Shown: piece by piece, positions 17,031 to 24,333 of the stretch
Position numbering within the stretch: the first letter of the stretch is position 1
How the letters are laid out: each line of letters begins with the position of its first letter
Source: Prevotella sp.
GTDB taxonomy: Bacteria; Bacteroidota; Bacteroidia; Bacteroidales; Bacteroidaceae
Direction: 5' to 3'
Assembly: GCA_017467565.1 (NCBI GenBank)
Contig: JAFUSV010000076.1
Span: forward strand, 1 to 32,291
Length of the DNA: 32,291 nt
Notes under the pieces: generated by a model
What the model was told of the DNA's origin: nothing
The model's database searches: none
The model's input: only the letters and a program-made list of their open reading frames with translations
Translations under genes and position numbers: made by a program

Positions 17031-17740
17031 CGGCGAAATTCAGCACACACCACGGCCGTAGCCACTGCGACATTCAGACTTTCAGGGCCTTCGTGGTACT
17101 TAGGTATCAGCAGCCGGTGGCTCACCAATTTCCTGACTTCTTCTGATATACCGTTGCCTTCGTTGCCCATCACGATGAAGCCTTCATCAGCCAGTTGCTG
17201 ACCGTAGATGTCGGTGCCGTCGAGCAGCGTACCGTACACGGGTTTATCGGTATGGCTGAGCAAATCTACTATATTATTATATATAATGTTCACACGCGCG
17301 ATGCTGCCCATCGTGGCCTGTACCACCTTGGGACTCCAGGCATCGGCAGTATCTTCCGAGCAGTAGATGGTCGTGATGCCAAACCAGTCGGCTATGCGGA
17401 TGATGGTCCCCAGGTTGCCGGGGTCCTGCACGCCGTCGAGCACCAGGCACAGGCGGCTGTGGCGGTCGCTGGGTTCGGGTATCGCGAACACTGCCAGCAC
17501 CTGCTGTGGATGTTGCAGGAAACTCAGTCGCTGCAACTCATCCGCCGTCACCACTTGAGCCGTATCATGTGCATTCTGACTCAGCCACTCGTCAGTAGCG
17601 AATATCTGACGGGCATTGAACCTAGCCTCCAGCAGGTCGCCTACCACCTTCGGTCCCTCGGCTACGAAGGCATTTTCCCTCCGTCTGTACTTCTTTTGCT
17701 CCAGCGAGCGCACGTATTTCTGTTGATTTTTGCTAATCAT
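16991..17740 (-). CDS. TrmH/SpoU family RNA 2'-O-methyltransferase
   Basis: 249 residues from the ATG at 17740 (MISKNQQKYVRSLEQKKYRR); a TTG further upstream at 17776 would place the promoter inside the gene and is unlikely. The N-terminal substrate-binding domain (RRRENAFVAEGPKVVGDLL) is followed by the SPOUT domain with motif 1 LDGVQDPGNLGTIIRIADWF, motif 2 IVMGNEGNGIS and motif 3 IPKYHEGPESLNVAVATAV, which forms the knotted SAM site. It should methylate a ribose 2'-OH in rRNA or tRNA (RlmB/TrmH type). Divergent from tamL across a very compact promoter region; the 3' end overlaps the GNAT gene by 40 bp. Confidence 0.92.
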   Translation of the reverse strand: MISKNQQKYVRSLEQKKYRRRENAFVAEGPKVVGDLLEARFNARQIFATDEWLSQNAHDTAQVVTADELQRLSFLQHPQQVLAVFAIPEPSDRHSRLCLVLDGVQDPGNLGTIIRIADWFGITTIYCSEDTADAWSPKVVQATMGSIARVNIIYNNIVDLLSHTDKPVYGTLLDGTDIYGQQLADEGFIVMGNEGNGISEEVRKLVSHRLLIPKYHEGPESLNVAVATAVVCAEFRRQDRMNCMMTAGS

Positions 17741-17745
17741 GATGG

Positions 17746-17753
17746 CAAAGTTA
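17746..17753 (-). promoter_or_regulatory. -7 element for trmH-like gene
   Basis: Minus-strand TAACTTTG lies only 5 bp before the ATG at 17740, with CTTG (3 of 4 to TTTG) 20 bp further upstream. The transcript would be leaderless or nearly so. Confidence 0.5.
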
Positions 17754-17765
17754 CGAATTTTTTTG

Positions 17766-17773
17766 TACCTTTG
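17766..17773 (+). promoter_or_regulatory. -7 element for tamL
   Basis: TACCTTTG lies 9 bp before the tamL ATG. It sits back to back with the trmH element 12 bp away, so each promoter's -33 region overlaps the other's start. Confidence 0.55.
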
Positions 17774-17782
17774 CAAGCGATT

Positions 17783-20002
17783 ATGCGAAAAATATGCCTT
17801 CAGACCCTCATTCTGTTGCTCACGGCCCTCTGTGCAGTGTCGTGTTCCACCACTCGCTATGTGCCTGAAGACGAGTATCTGCTGAACAGCGTCAAGGTGA
17901 AGACCGTGGGTGAGTATCCTGACGTGAGCACCTCACAGCTACGCAACTATGTGCGTCAGAATCCCAACTCACGCTGGTTCTCATTGCTGAAGCTCCCCCT
18001 GATGACCTACTCGCTGTCTGGACGCGACACGACCAAATGGATCAACCGCACGCTGCGCTCCATCGGTGAGGCTCCGGTGCTGCTGGACATGCGCAAGACA
18101 GAGCAGACGGTCAACGACCTATGCCAGGAGCTGCGCAACGAGGGGTTCCTGCATGCTGAGGTGCTGGCCGACACTACCATCCACGGGCAGAAGGCTGACG
18201 TCACCTACTGGCTCAAGCCCGGTGAGCCCTACTTCATCCATAACTTGCAGTACGAGATAGAAGACCCCGCCATACGCCAGTTGTTGGCTGCCGACAGCGT
18301 CAACCGCCTGCTGTCAGCCGGCATGAAGTTCGATGTCTCCAAGCTCGATGCCGAGCGTAAGCGCATCTCAGCCATCCTCACAGACCAGGGGTACTACCGC
18401 TTCCATAAGGAGTTCATCACGTATCAGGCCGATACCATGCGCAACTCGCAGCTGATAGACGTCACGCTGCGACTGGGACTCTACAGACAGAACAACCGCC
18501 CCGACACGCTGCATACGCGCTACACCATGCGCCACATCAACTATGCCAGTGGCGACCCTGCCGACCCGCGCCTCCACCTGCGTCCCCATGTCCTCGACGA
18601 GTGCACCCACCTGGAGGAGGGACAGCTCTATTCGGCCACCGGCCTGCAGAACACGTACAACCACTTCGGCCGTCTGCAGGCAGTCAAATACACGAATATC
18701 AATTTCCGTCAGGACCCTGACTCCGCCTACCTCGACTGCGACATTCAGCTACAGACCAACAAACCGTCGACGCTGAGTTTCCAGCCCGAAGGCACCAATA
18801 CGGCCGGCGACCTGGGAGCAGCCGCCTCGCTGACCTACCAGAACCGCAACCTCTTCCGCGGCAGCGAACTGCTCAGCATAGAACTGCGTGGTGCCTACGA
18901 AGCCATACGCGGACTGGAGGGCTACTCTAATCAGGACTTCATCGAGTACAGTGCCCAGGCCCGATTGCAGTTTCCCCGCTTCATAGCCCCCTTCATCAGC
19001 CGTCGTTTCCGCCAGAACACCAATGCCACGAGCGAGGTGTCGCTGCTCTACGACCTGCAGGACCGTCCTGAGTTCCACCGTCGTTTGCTGTCGGCAGCAT
19101 GGCGCTATCGATGGAACAACCCGCGCCGCCACGACAAGTACCAGCTCGACCTGCTCGACCTGAACTACGTCTTCATGCCCTGGATATCGTCCACCTTCCG
19201 CTCACAGTACCTCGACAACGAATCCAACCGCAACGCCATCCTGCGCTATAACTACGAAGACCTGTTTATCACGAAGATAGGCTTCGGCTACTCCTACAGC
19301 AAAGGCAACATAGCGCTGAAGACCAACATCGAGACCTCGGGCAACCTGCTCTCGCTGGCATCCAAGACCCTGGGCACCGAGAAGGACGACATGGGACACT
19401 ACCGCGTGTTCAACATCGCCTTCGCCCAGTACGTCAAGGCCGACGTAGACCTGACACGCTCATTCATACTGGACCGCAACAACCAGATTGTGCTCCACCT
19501 GGGCTTCGGCATAGCCTACCCCTACGGCAACTCCACTGTGCTGCCCTTCGAGAAGCGCTACTTCTCGGGTGGTGCCAACAGCGTGCGCGGATGGAGTGTA
19601 CGCTCACTGGGACCAGGCAAATACAAGGAGCGCGACGGACGCATCAACTTCATCAATCAGACAGGCGACATGAAGCTCGACCTCAATGCCGAATACCGTA
19701 CCCACCTGTTCTGGAAACTGGGAGGCGCCCTCTTCATCGATGCAGGAAATATATGGACACTGCGCGACTACAACATACAGCCTGGCGGACTGTTCCGGCT
19801 GAAGGACTTCCCCAGCCAGATAGCCGTCAGCTATGGCGTAGGCCTCAGATTCAACTTCGACTACTTCATCCTGCGCTTCGACCTGGGCATGAAGGCCATC
19901 AACCCTGCCTACGAGGAAGATGACGAGGAGCACTACCCCATCATCCATCCGCGCTTCAGCCGCGACTATGCCTTCCACTTCGCCGTAGGTCTGCCGTTCT
20001 AA
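17783..20002 (+). CDS. tamL: TamL-like Omp85 outer-membrane lipoprotein
   Basis: 739 residues from the ATG at 17783 (MRKICLQTLILLLTALCAVSC). A longer frame upstream runs antisense through the trmH-like gene and is not used. Cys21 is a plausible lipidation site, as expected for TamL, the lipidated TamA/BamA relative of Bacteroidota. The N-terminal half (about 25-330) contains POTRA-like repeats (KVKTVGEYPDVSTSQLRNYV, EDPAIRQLLAADSVNRLL). The C-terminal half (about 330-739) is a beta-barrel with FSGGANSVRGWSVRSLGPG, equivalent to the conserved VRGF/Y loop 6 motif of Omp85 proteins, and ends in Phe. The family works with TamB-type proteins in outer-membrane protein or lipid transport. Its pairing with a divergent TrmH gene is, I believe, common in Bacteroidota. 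Confidence 0.87.
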   Translation: MRKICLQTLILLLTALCAVSCSTTRYVPEDEYLLNSVKVKTVGEYPDVSTSQLRNYVRQNPNSRWFSLLKLPLMTYSLSGRDTTKWINRTLRSIGEAPVLLDMRKTEQTVNDLCQELRNEGFLHAEVLADTTIHGQKADVTYWLKPGEPYFIHNLQYEIEDPAIRQLLAADSVNRLLSAGMKFDVSKLDAERKRISAILTDQGYYRFHKEFITYQADTMRNSQLIDVTLRLGLYRQNNRPDTLHTRYTMRHINYASGDPADPRLHLRPHVLDECTHLEEGQLYSATGLQNTYNHFGRLQAVKYTNINFRQDPDSAYLDCDIQLQTNKPSTLSFQPEGTNTAGDLGAAASLTYQNRNLFRGSELLSIELRGAYEAIRGLEGYSNQDFIEYSAQARLQFPRFIAPFISRRFRQNTNATSEVSLLYDLQDRPEFHRRLLSAAWRYRWNNPRRHDKYQLDLLDLNYVFMPWISSTFRSQYLDNESNRNAILRYNYEDLFITKIGFGYSYSKGNIALKTNIETSGNLLSLASKTLGTEKDDMGHYRVFNIAFAQYVKADVDLTRSFILDRNNQIVLHLGFGIAYPYGNSTVLPFEKRYFSGGANSVRGWSVRSLGPGKYKERDGRINFINQTGDMKLDLNAEYRTHLFWKLGGALFIDAGNIWTLRDYNIQPGGLFRLKDFPSQIAVSYGVGLRFNFDYFILRFDLGMKAINPAYEEDDEEHYPIIHPRFSRDYAFHFAVGLPF

Positions 20003-20004
20003 TA

Positions 20005-20035
20005 TTTTTTCAAGGGTGCGGACCTCCGAAAAAAA
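20005..20035. terminator. weak stem-loop after tamL
   Basis: TTTTTTC (20005-20011) and GAAAAAAA (20028-20035) can pair around a GC-rich core containing AGG/CCT, immediately past the tamL stop. No U-run follows on the plus strand, so it is not a classical intrinsic terminator. Confidence 0.3.
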
Positions 20036-20098
20036 CACACAAACGTTAAAGTACCCTAAACTCTACGGAAAAGTATTCCCTTTTTCGATATTTTATTG

Positions 20099-20106
20099 TA
20101 ACTTTG
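20099..20106 (+). promoter_or_regulatory. -7 element for MBL-fold hydrolase
   Basis: TAACTTTG, 20 bp before the ATG at 20127, matches TAnnTTTG. No clear -33 box. Confidence 0.5.
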
Positions 20107-20126
20107 CATGAAAATACATAACAGTC

Positions 20127-20930
20127 ATGCTAAGATTCATCTCATTTGGTAGCGGAAGCAGTGGCAATTGCTACTTCCTGTATACTGAGAACGATGGTCT
20201 TTTCGTAGATGCAGGCGTGGGAGTACGCACGCTGAAAAAACATTTCAAGGACTATGGGCTCAGTATGTCGCAGGTGCACCATCTGCTCATTACACACGAC
20301 CATGCCGACCACATCAAGTGCGTTGGCAGCCTGAGTCATGAGTACTCCCTACCCGTCTATGCCACAGCCACTGTCCACAAGGGCATCGACCGCAACTACT
20401 GCGTCAGCAGGAAAGTAGATGCCGCCTCTCGCCGATACATAGAGCCGGGCGTCACCTTCCAGATAGGCGACTTCACCGTCACCCCCTTTACCGTGCCCCA
20501 CGACAGCAGCGACAACGTAGGCTACATGATAGAGGCCGACGGCAGCAACATCTGCATCATCACCGATGCTGGCAGCGTCACTGACGACATGACCTCCTAC
20601 ATAGCACGTGCTCGCTACCTTATCTTAGAGGCTAACCACGACCGCGAGATGCTGATGAACGGCTCCTATCCTCACCACCTGAAGGTGCGCATATCGAGCG
20701 GCACGGGCCATCTGAGCAATGACGAGTGTGCCGAGGCCATTGCCCATCATGCTACTGGAAACCTCCGGCACGTATGGCTCTGCCATCTGTCAGAGGAGAA
20801 CAACCATCCCGAACTGGCCCGCAAGACGGTAGAGTCCATCCTACGCAGCTATGGCATCGTTGCTGGCAAGGACTTCGGTCTCGAAGTGCTCAAGCGCACC
20901 ATGCCGACAGGTATCTTCGATCTGAAATAA
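20127..20930 (+). CDS. MBL-fold metallohydrolase, YycJ/WalJ-like
   Basis: 267 residues. FGSGSSGNCYF at the start and the zinc-binding THDHADH (about 57-63) identify the metallo-beta-lactamase fold. VPHDSSDNVGYMIE (about 130-143), ITDAGSVTDD and LEANHDREML match the YycJ/WalJ subfamily, which has been linked to cell-wall and DNA metabolism in Firmicutes and resembles exonuclease-type MBL proteins. LCHLSEENNHPELA supplies a late metal-site histidine. The enzyme is cytosolic; no signal peptide. Substrate is unknown; a nucleic-acid phosphodiesterase is the most likely type. A structured 3' region (20960-21125) follows. Confidence 0.88.
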   Translation: MLRFISFGSGSSGNCYFLYTENDGLFVDAGVGVRTLKKHFKDYGLSMSQVHHLLITHDHADHIKCVGSLSHEYSLPVYATATVHKGIDRNYCVSRKVDAASRRYIEPGVTFQIGDFTVTPFTVPHDSSDNVGYMIEADGSNICIITDAGSVTDDMTSYIARARYLILEANHDREMLMNGSYPHHLKVRISSGTGHLSNDECAEAIAHHATGNLRHVWLCHLSEENNHPELARKTVESILRSYGIVAGKDFGLEVLKRTMPTGIFDLK

Positions 20931-20959
20931 ACACTTATTATTCTCTGCCCATAAATGCC

Positions 20960-21003
20960 GTGCGTTCGTGCTTGCTATATCTCTGCAGCAAGCACGAACG
21001 CAC
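20960..21003 (+). repeat. perfect 17-bp inverted repeat (hairpin)
   Basis: GTGCGTTCGTGCTTGCT (20960-20976) and AGCAAGCACGAACGCAC (20987-21003) are exact reverse complements around a 10-nt loop, ATATCTCTGC. It begins 30 bp past the MBL-fold gene. No T-run follows on either strand, so it is not a standard intrinsic terminator. Confidence 0.9.
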
Positions 21004-21031
21004 AGCATCAGTAAAAGGACTCTCTAAACAA

Positions 21032-21125
21032 CAACCTGGGGTTTGCTCCGTCTAAACCTGGGGTTTGCTCCGTCCAAACCTATAGTTTGCGCCGTCCAAA
21101 CTCAGGGTTTGCGCCGTCCAAACCT
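21032..21125 (+). repeat. 22-bp tandem repeat, four units, each forming a hairpin
   Basis: Units at 21032-21053, 21054-21075, 21076-21097 and 21098-21119, plus six bases of a fifth. Each unit boundary forms a stem RGTTTG / CAAACY with a 7-nt loop CTCCGTC or CGCCGTC. The outer pair is G-C in three stems and A-T in the third, a compensatory change. Non-canonical pairs (for example G21045 with T21053) are G.U on the plus strand, which favours plus-strand RNA as the folded form. The array ends 3 bp before the stop codon of the minus-strand lipoprotein gene. Confidence 0.88.
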
Positions 21126-21128
21126 CAT

Positions 21129-21737
21129 CTACTCTTCCGTCCACTCCTCGTCGTCCTCGGGGACAGGGGCAGGCTGCCCCTGCCAGTTGACACGAATATC
21201 TTCGTCCACCTGCTCGATGTCGCCGCTGGTGGCATACTTGAAGAGCAGGTACTCGTCCTCGGCAGCTTCGGGCACCTGGAGGCTGGCTACAAAGTAACGC
21301 AGCTCCTTGGTGTTCTCGGCAAGCTCTGCCGACACGCTCTTCAGGATGGCTTTCTTGCCATAGTCCGACTGCACCTTGGAGTCCTTGATGAAACCTACGA
21401 ACTGCGACTTGCGCAGAGTACGATGGAACAATGACGACTGGTCGGCACCGACGACCTGGACATCGAAGACGTTGTCCACGTACTTCTGTCCATATTCGTT
21501 CTCGACCATCGGCAGCGAGTCGGCCACGATACTCCTGATCTTCACCACGCAGGGTTCACCATTCCAGCGTGCCTGTATCTCCTTGTTCACGGCAGCCATC
21601 TTGATAGGATCACCGGGCTTAGGAATGACGTAGCTGTCAGCATACTCGGCTGTGTCCTTGGGTACAGCCTTCTCCTTACAGGCACCCAGCATCATGATGC
21701 CGGCACATGCCACTAATATCCATCTTGTCTGTTTCAT
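21129..21737 (-). CDS. lipoprotein of unknown function
   Basis: 202 residues from the ATG at 21737 (MKQTRWILVACAGIMMLGAC), a lipoprotein signal with Cys20 as the lipidation site. A longer upstream frame would include the promoter and is rejected. The mature part is mixed polar sequence (YVIPKPGDPIKMAAVNKEIQ, VVGADQSSLFHRTLRKSQF) with a strongly acidic end (EDDEEWTEE). No domain is recognised. A full -33/-7 promoter lies only 10 bp upstream of the start, implying a very short leader. Its stop codon is directly beside the tandem hairpin array, and the gene is convergent with the MBL-fold gene. Probably on the periplasmic or outer-membrane side; function unknown. Confidence 0.78.
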   Translation of the reverse strand: MKQTRWILVACAGIMMLGACKEKAVPKDTAEYADSYVIPKPGDPIKMAAVNKEIQARWNGEPCVVKIRSIVADSLPMVENEYGQKYVDNVFDVQVVGADQSSLFHRTLRKSQFVGFIKDSKVQSDYGKKAILKSVSAELAENTKELRYFVASLQVPEAAEDEYLLFKYATSGDIEQVDEDIRVNWQGQPAPVPEDDEEWTEE

Positions 21738-21747
21738 ATTCTGGGAG

Positions 21748-21778
21748 CAAAGGTACGAAAAAAAAGTGAAACGACAAA
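21748..21778 (-). promoter_or_regulatory. -33/-7 promoter for lipoprotein gene
   Basis: Minus-strand TACCTTTG (21748-21755) with TTTG 19 bp further upstream (21775-21778). The -33 box overlaps the T-run of the upstream terminator. Confidence 0.6.
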
Positions 21779-21809
21779 AAAAACGCCCACTATTCACATA
21801 GTAGACGCC
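21776..21809 (-). terminator. intrinsic terminator of the DUF4890 gene
   Basis: On the minus strand a 10-12-bp stem (GCGTCTACTAT / ATAGTGGGCG with loop GTGA) is followed by eight T residues. The stem needs G.U pairs on the minus strand, which would be C.A mismatches on plus, so it is oriented for minus-strand transcripts. It lies about 150 bp past the DUF4890 stop. Confidence 0.6.
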
Positions 21810-21957
21810 TTTTGTTATCTTATTACATTCTTTTCCAAAAACATAAATCCTATTGAAACTGCTGGCACGCTTGCCATTTTCAAAAACACTATGTTAACCT
21901 AAATCACTATGAAAAATCTCTTTTTGTTATTATATTATCAGTTCATGTGTGGCATTA

Positions 21958-22470
21958 TTAATCTTTGTGAGCCTTGCGCATCTTGGGTCCGCGCTGTCTG
22001 TCGCCGCGTTTCTGACGGTCAGCCTTGTATGCCTTAAACTGCTCTTCGGTCATAATCTTCTGCAGCTTGGCTTCGTAGGCATCCATGTCTTTCTTCACCT
22101 CTTCAGGCTTGGCTTCCACGGGCTTTACCTTCTCGGGCTCACCCTCTACGGGCTGTACCTTTTCCAGCTTACCCTCAGCGGGCTTCACTTTTTCCAGCTT
22201 ACCCTCGGCGGGCTTCACCTTCTTAGCATGACGGCGGAACTCACCGCGCATGGGACGCATCTTGTCGGCATACTCTTTATTGAGTGTGAGCAGCTGCTCT
22301 GCCTGTTCGCTATTCAAGCCATATTTCTCGACCATGTGATCAGTACGCTTCTGAATCATTTCCTGTCGGTCGCGGGGCTTGCGCTCTGGTCGCTGTCCGT
22401 CGTTCTCTTCCTGTGCCATCATGCTGGCACTCATTGCCATCATCAGGATGGCCATCATCACTTTCTTCAT
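21958..22470 (-). CDS. DUF4890-type secreted protein with four 10-residue repeats
   Basis: 170 residues from the ATG at 22470; a GTG three codons upstream is less likely. A signal peptide (MKKVMMAILMMAMSASMMAQ) precedes a basic charged region. RTDHMVEKYGLNSEQAEQLLTLNKEYADKM resembles the Spy/LTxxQ-like helical hairpin found in DUF4890 proteins, and the C-terminal YEAKLQKIMTEEQFKAYKADR is the second half of that motif. Between them are four 10-residue repeats of KVKPAEGKLE type that look like a recent insertion. Proteins of this type are small periplasmic helical proteins, possibly chaperone-like or envelope-stress related. Single-gene transcript with its own promoter and terminator. Confidence 0.7.
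   Translation of the reverse strand: MKKVMMAILMMAMSASMMAQEENDGQRPERKPRDRQEMIQKRTDHMVEKYGLNSEQAEQLLTLNKEYADKMRPMRGEFRRHAKKVKPAEGKLEKVKPAEGKLEKVQPVEGEPEKVKPVEAKPEEVKKDMDAYEAKLQKIMTEEQFKAYKADRQKRGDRQRGPKMRKAHKD
22102..22221 (-). repeat. four tandem 30-bp units inside DUF4890 gene
   Basis: Units at 22192-22221, 22162-22191, 22132-22161 and 22102-22131 encode KVKPAEGKLE, KVKPAEGKLE, KVQPVEGEPE and KVKPVEAKPE. The first two are identical in protein; the others have diverged. The period keeps the frame. Confidence 0.9.
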
Positions 22471-22540
22471 ATTAGTCACTTTTTAAAGCGTTAAACTTAC
22501 TGTTTGTTACTTTTTTATCGTTGCAACTAATATTTGGACG

Positions 22541-22548
22541 CAAAGGTA
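22541..22548 (-). promoter_or_regulatory. -7 element for DUF4890 gene
   Basis: Minus-strand TACCTTTG about 70 bp upstream of the ATG, with TTTC (3 of 4 to TTTG) at the 19-bp spacing. Confidence 0.5.
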
Positions 22549-22593
22549 GCAAAAAAGTTTAATGTGGGAAAAGAAAAAAGTCATTTTTTTGAG

Positions 22594-22617
22594 TAAACAT
22601 GCTCAACAACATGTTTA
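22594..22617. repeat. 8-bp inverted repeat over the trmO stop codon
   Basis: TAAACATG-CTCAACAA-CATGTTTA is a perfect 8-bp stem. On the minus strand it includes the trmO stop codon and is followed by an A-run, not a T-run, so terminator function is doubtful. Confidence 0.45.
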
Positions 22618-23295
22618 TCTGACATCTAAGACAGTCAAGATGCCGTCTGAGACACGGAAATGTACGTCGTGGCCGGCACAGGGCATACCATAGACTCGCT
22701 CATCATGATGATACTGCGGACGGGGGTCTTGGGCCAGCACCTGCCGCAGACCTCGCAGCTGCTCATCGGTAAAAATCTCGGCCACGTCAGCCGGTATTTC
22801 TACTTGCAGCGTCTGCCACTCCACGTCGTCAACGAACCCGCTGCGGGCATCGGCATGACTGTCGGTATAGGCCACGTAGGGCTTGACATCGTAGATGGGT
22901 GTGCCGTCCATCAGGTCGGCACCAAGCACGTGGATGACGGGACCGAAGAGAGGGTGCATCTCCACCTTATCTATATATACGCACGAAAGACCGAGTCTGT
23001 TGGGACGGAATGGTGAGCGCGAGGCAAACACCCCTACCCGCTCGTTGCCGCCCAGCCGAGGTGGGCGCACCGTCAACTTGCGTCCCATCAGCAGGTCGTC
23101 CCGGCGATTGGCCGAGAACTCCCATATCAGCCAGAGGTAGTCGAAAGCCTCCAGCCCCCTGACGGCTTCCTCCTTGCGATAAGGCGGTGTGAAGACGATC
23201 TCGCCATGCAGTTCGGTAGCCAGACCGCTCTGACGGGGAATGCCAAACTTAGAGCCGAGTGGCGAATGGAAATGAGCTATGGGTTCTATAAACAT
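22615..23295 (-). CDS. trmO: tRNA N6-methyltransferase TrmO
   Basis: 226 residues. TrmO methylates N6-threonylcarbamoyladenosine at position 37 of ANN-decoding tRNAs, using SAM bound in an unusual beta-barrel. Motifs of the family (formerly UPF0066/YaeB) are clear: IAHFHSPLGSKFGIPRQSG at the N-terminus, LEAFDYLWLIWEFS, GVFASRSPFRPNRLGLS (about 89-105), and DGTPIYDVKPYVAYTDS (about 129-145). The C-terminal extension with QDPRPQYHHDERVYGM matches the longer E. coli-like form. The start ATG is 2 bp after the LacI-family stop, so it is the last gene of the DUF5686-LacI-TrmO operon. Confidence 0.92.
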   Translation of the reverse strand: MFIEPIAHFHSPLGSKFGIPRQSGLATELHGEIVFTPPYRKEEAVRGLEAFDYLWLIWEFSANRRDDLLMGRKLTVRPPRLGGNERVGVFASRSPFRPNRLGLSCVYIDKVEMHPLFGPVIHVLGADLMDGTPIYDVKPYVAYTDSHADARSGFVDDVEWQTLQVEIPADVAEIFTDEQLRGLRQVLAQDPRPQYHHDERVYGMPCAGHDVHFRVSDGILTVLDVR

Positions 23296-23297
23296 AC

Positions 23298-24317
23298 TCA
23301 GGAACGCTGTTTGGATGATGACTCACGGATGACCAATTTCTGCGGCACTATCTCGCGCCTCACCTTCGTTTCGCCCTCAATGTGGCGCAACAACAGTTGA
23401 CAGGCGCGCTGCCCCATTATCTCTGCCTGATCCTCGATGGTCGACATACGCGGGGTGACGTAGCAGGCATGGACATCGTCGGTGAAACCTATAAGTGCCA
23501 CATCGCCGGGGATGGAGAGCCCCATCTGTCGGATGGCATTGAAGGCCGCAAAGGTGATGGTGTCGTTGAAGGCCAGGATGGCATCGGGACGGTCGTCACG
23601 CCGCAGCATGTCGAGCGTGGCGTTGAGTGCCCATTCGTAATCGACGCTGCCGCAGGCTATGATGCTACGGTCTATGGGTATGCGACTCTCGCGCAGCGCC
23701 TCCAGATAGCCGTGCTTACGGCGTGTGACAGCATCGAGATGACGTGGCCCGCCAATGAATGCGATGCGCCGCGACCCCGTATTGATAAGGTGGCGTGTAG
23801 CCTCCATGGCTGCCTCGTCGCCATTGGCTGTCACTGACGAGAAGCGGTCGGACATGCACGTCCGTCCGAAGAAGACGACGGGTATGCCCATCTGGTGCAA
23901 CTGCTCGAAGTGACTATAGTCGGTGGTGTCCTGTGCAAGGCTGGCGATGATGCCCACCACATGGAGATTGATGAAGTTGTCGATAGCCCGTTCCTCGTCT
24001 GCCATCTTCTCGTGGCTGTTGGCACTGATGACGCTGTAGCCGTGAGCCCGCGCCTCTATCTCGATGCCGTCGAGCACGGAAGAGAAGAAATGAGTCACCA
24101 GGTCGGGTACCACCACACCTATCACCTTGGGGGCTTCCTTACGCAGACTCTGTGCAAAGGGGTTGGGTCGGTAGTTCCACTTCTTAGCCAAGGCCTTGAC
24201 GCGCTCCTGCAACTCCTTGCCAACCTCGGGCTTTCCGTTCAGTGCCCTGCTGACGGTGGCTATGCTGACGCCCAGTTCGTCGGCCATGTCTTTGAGTGAG
24301 ATGCGGTGGTTGCTCAT
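23298..24317 (-). CDS. LacI family transcriptional regulator
   Basis: 339 residues, standard LacI/GalR size. The N-terminal helix-turn-helix is ISLKDMADELGVSIATVSRALNG (about 6-28), followed by the hinge helix region NPFAQSLRK. The periplasmic-binding-protein-like core runs from KVIGVVVPDLVTHFFSSVLDGIE (about 64) to FNDTITFAAFNAIRQMGLSIPGDVALIGFTDD and the final STIEDQAEIMGQRACQLLL. It should bind DNA as a dimer and respond to a small molecule, usually a sugar. Unusually, no sugar transport or catabolic gene is beside it; it lies between a DUF5686 outer-membrane protein gene (16 bp upstream) and trmO. Confidence 0.94.
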   Translation of the reverse strand: MSNHRISLKDMADELGVSIATVSRALNGKPEVGKELQERVKALAKKWNYRPNPFAQSLRKEAPKVIGVVVPDLVTHFFSSVLDGIEIEARAHGYSVISANSHEKMADEERAIDNFINLHVVGIIASLAQDTTDYSHFEQLHQMGIPVVFFGRTCMSDRFSSVTANGDEAAMEATRHLINTGSRRIAFIGGPRHLDAVTRRKHGYLEALRESRIPIDRSIIACGSVDYEWALNATLDMLRRDDRPDAILAFNDTITFAAFNAIRQMGLSIPGDVALIGFTDDVHACYVTPRMSTIEDQAEIMGQRACQLLLRHIEGETKVRREIVPQKLVIRESSSKQRS

Positions 24318-24333
24318 AAGGCGGTGGTATCTG

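Noticed and set aside
17195-17782. Long N-terminal extension of tamL
   Set aside because: It runs antisense through the trmH-like gene; a lipoprotein signal and a -7 element place the start at 17783.
21032-21125. CRISPR array
   Set aside because: Units are contiguous 22-bp copies without unique spacers, and no cas genes are present.
21738-21797. Upstream start for the 21129 lipoprotein gene
   Set aside because: The added segment contains the -33/-7 promoter and would bury the lipoprotein signal.
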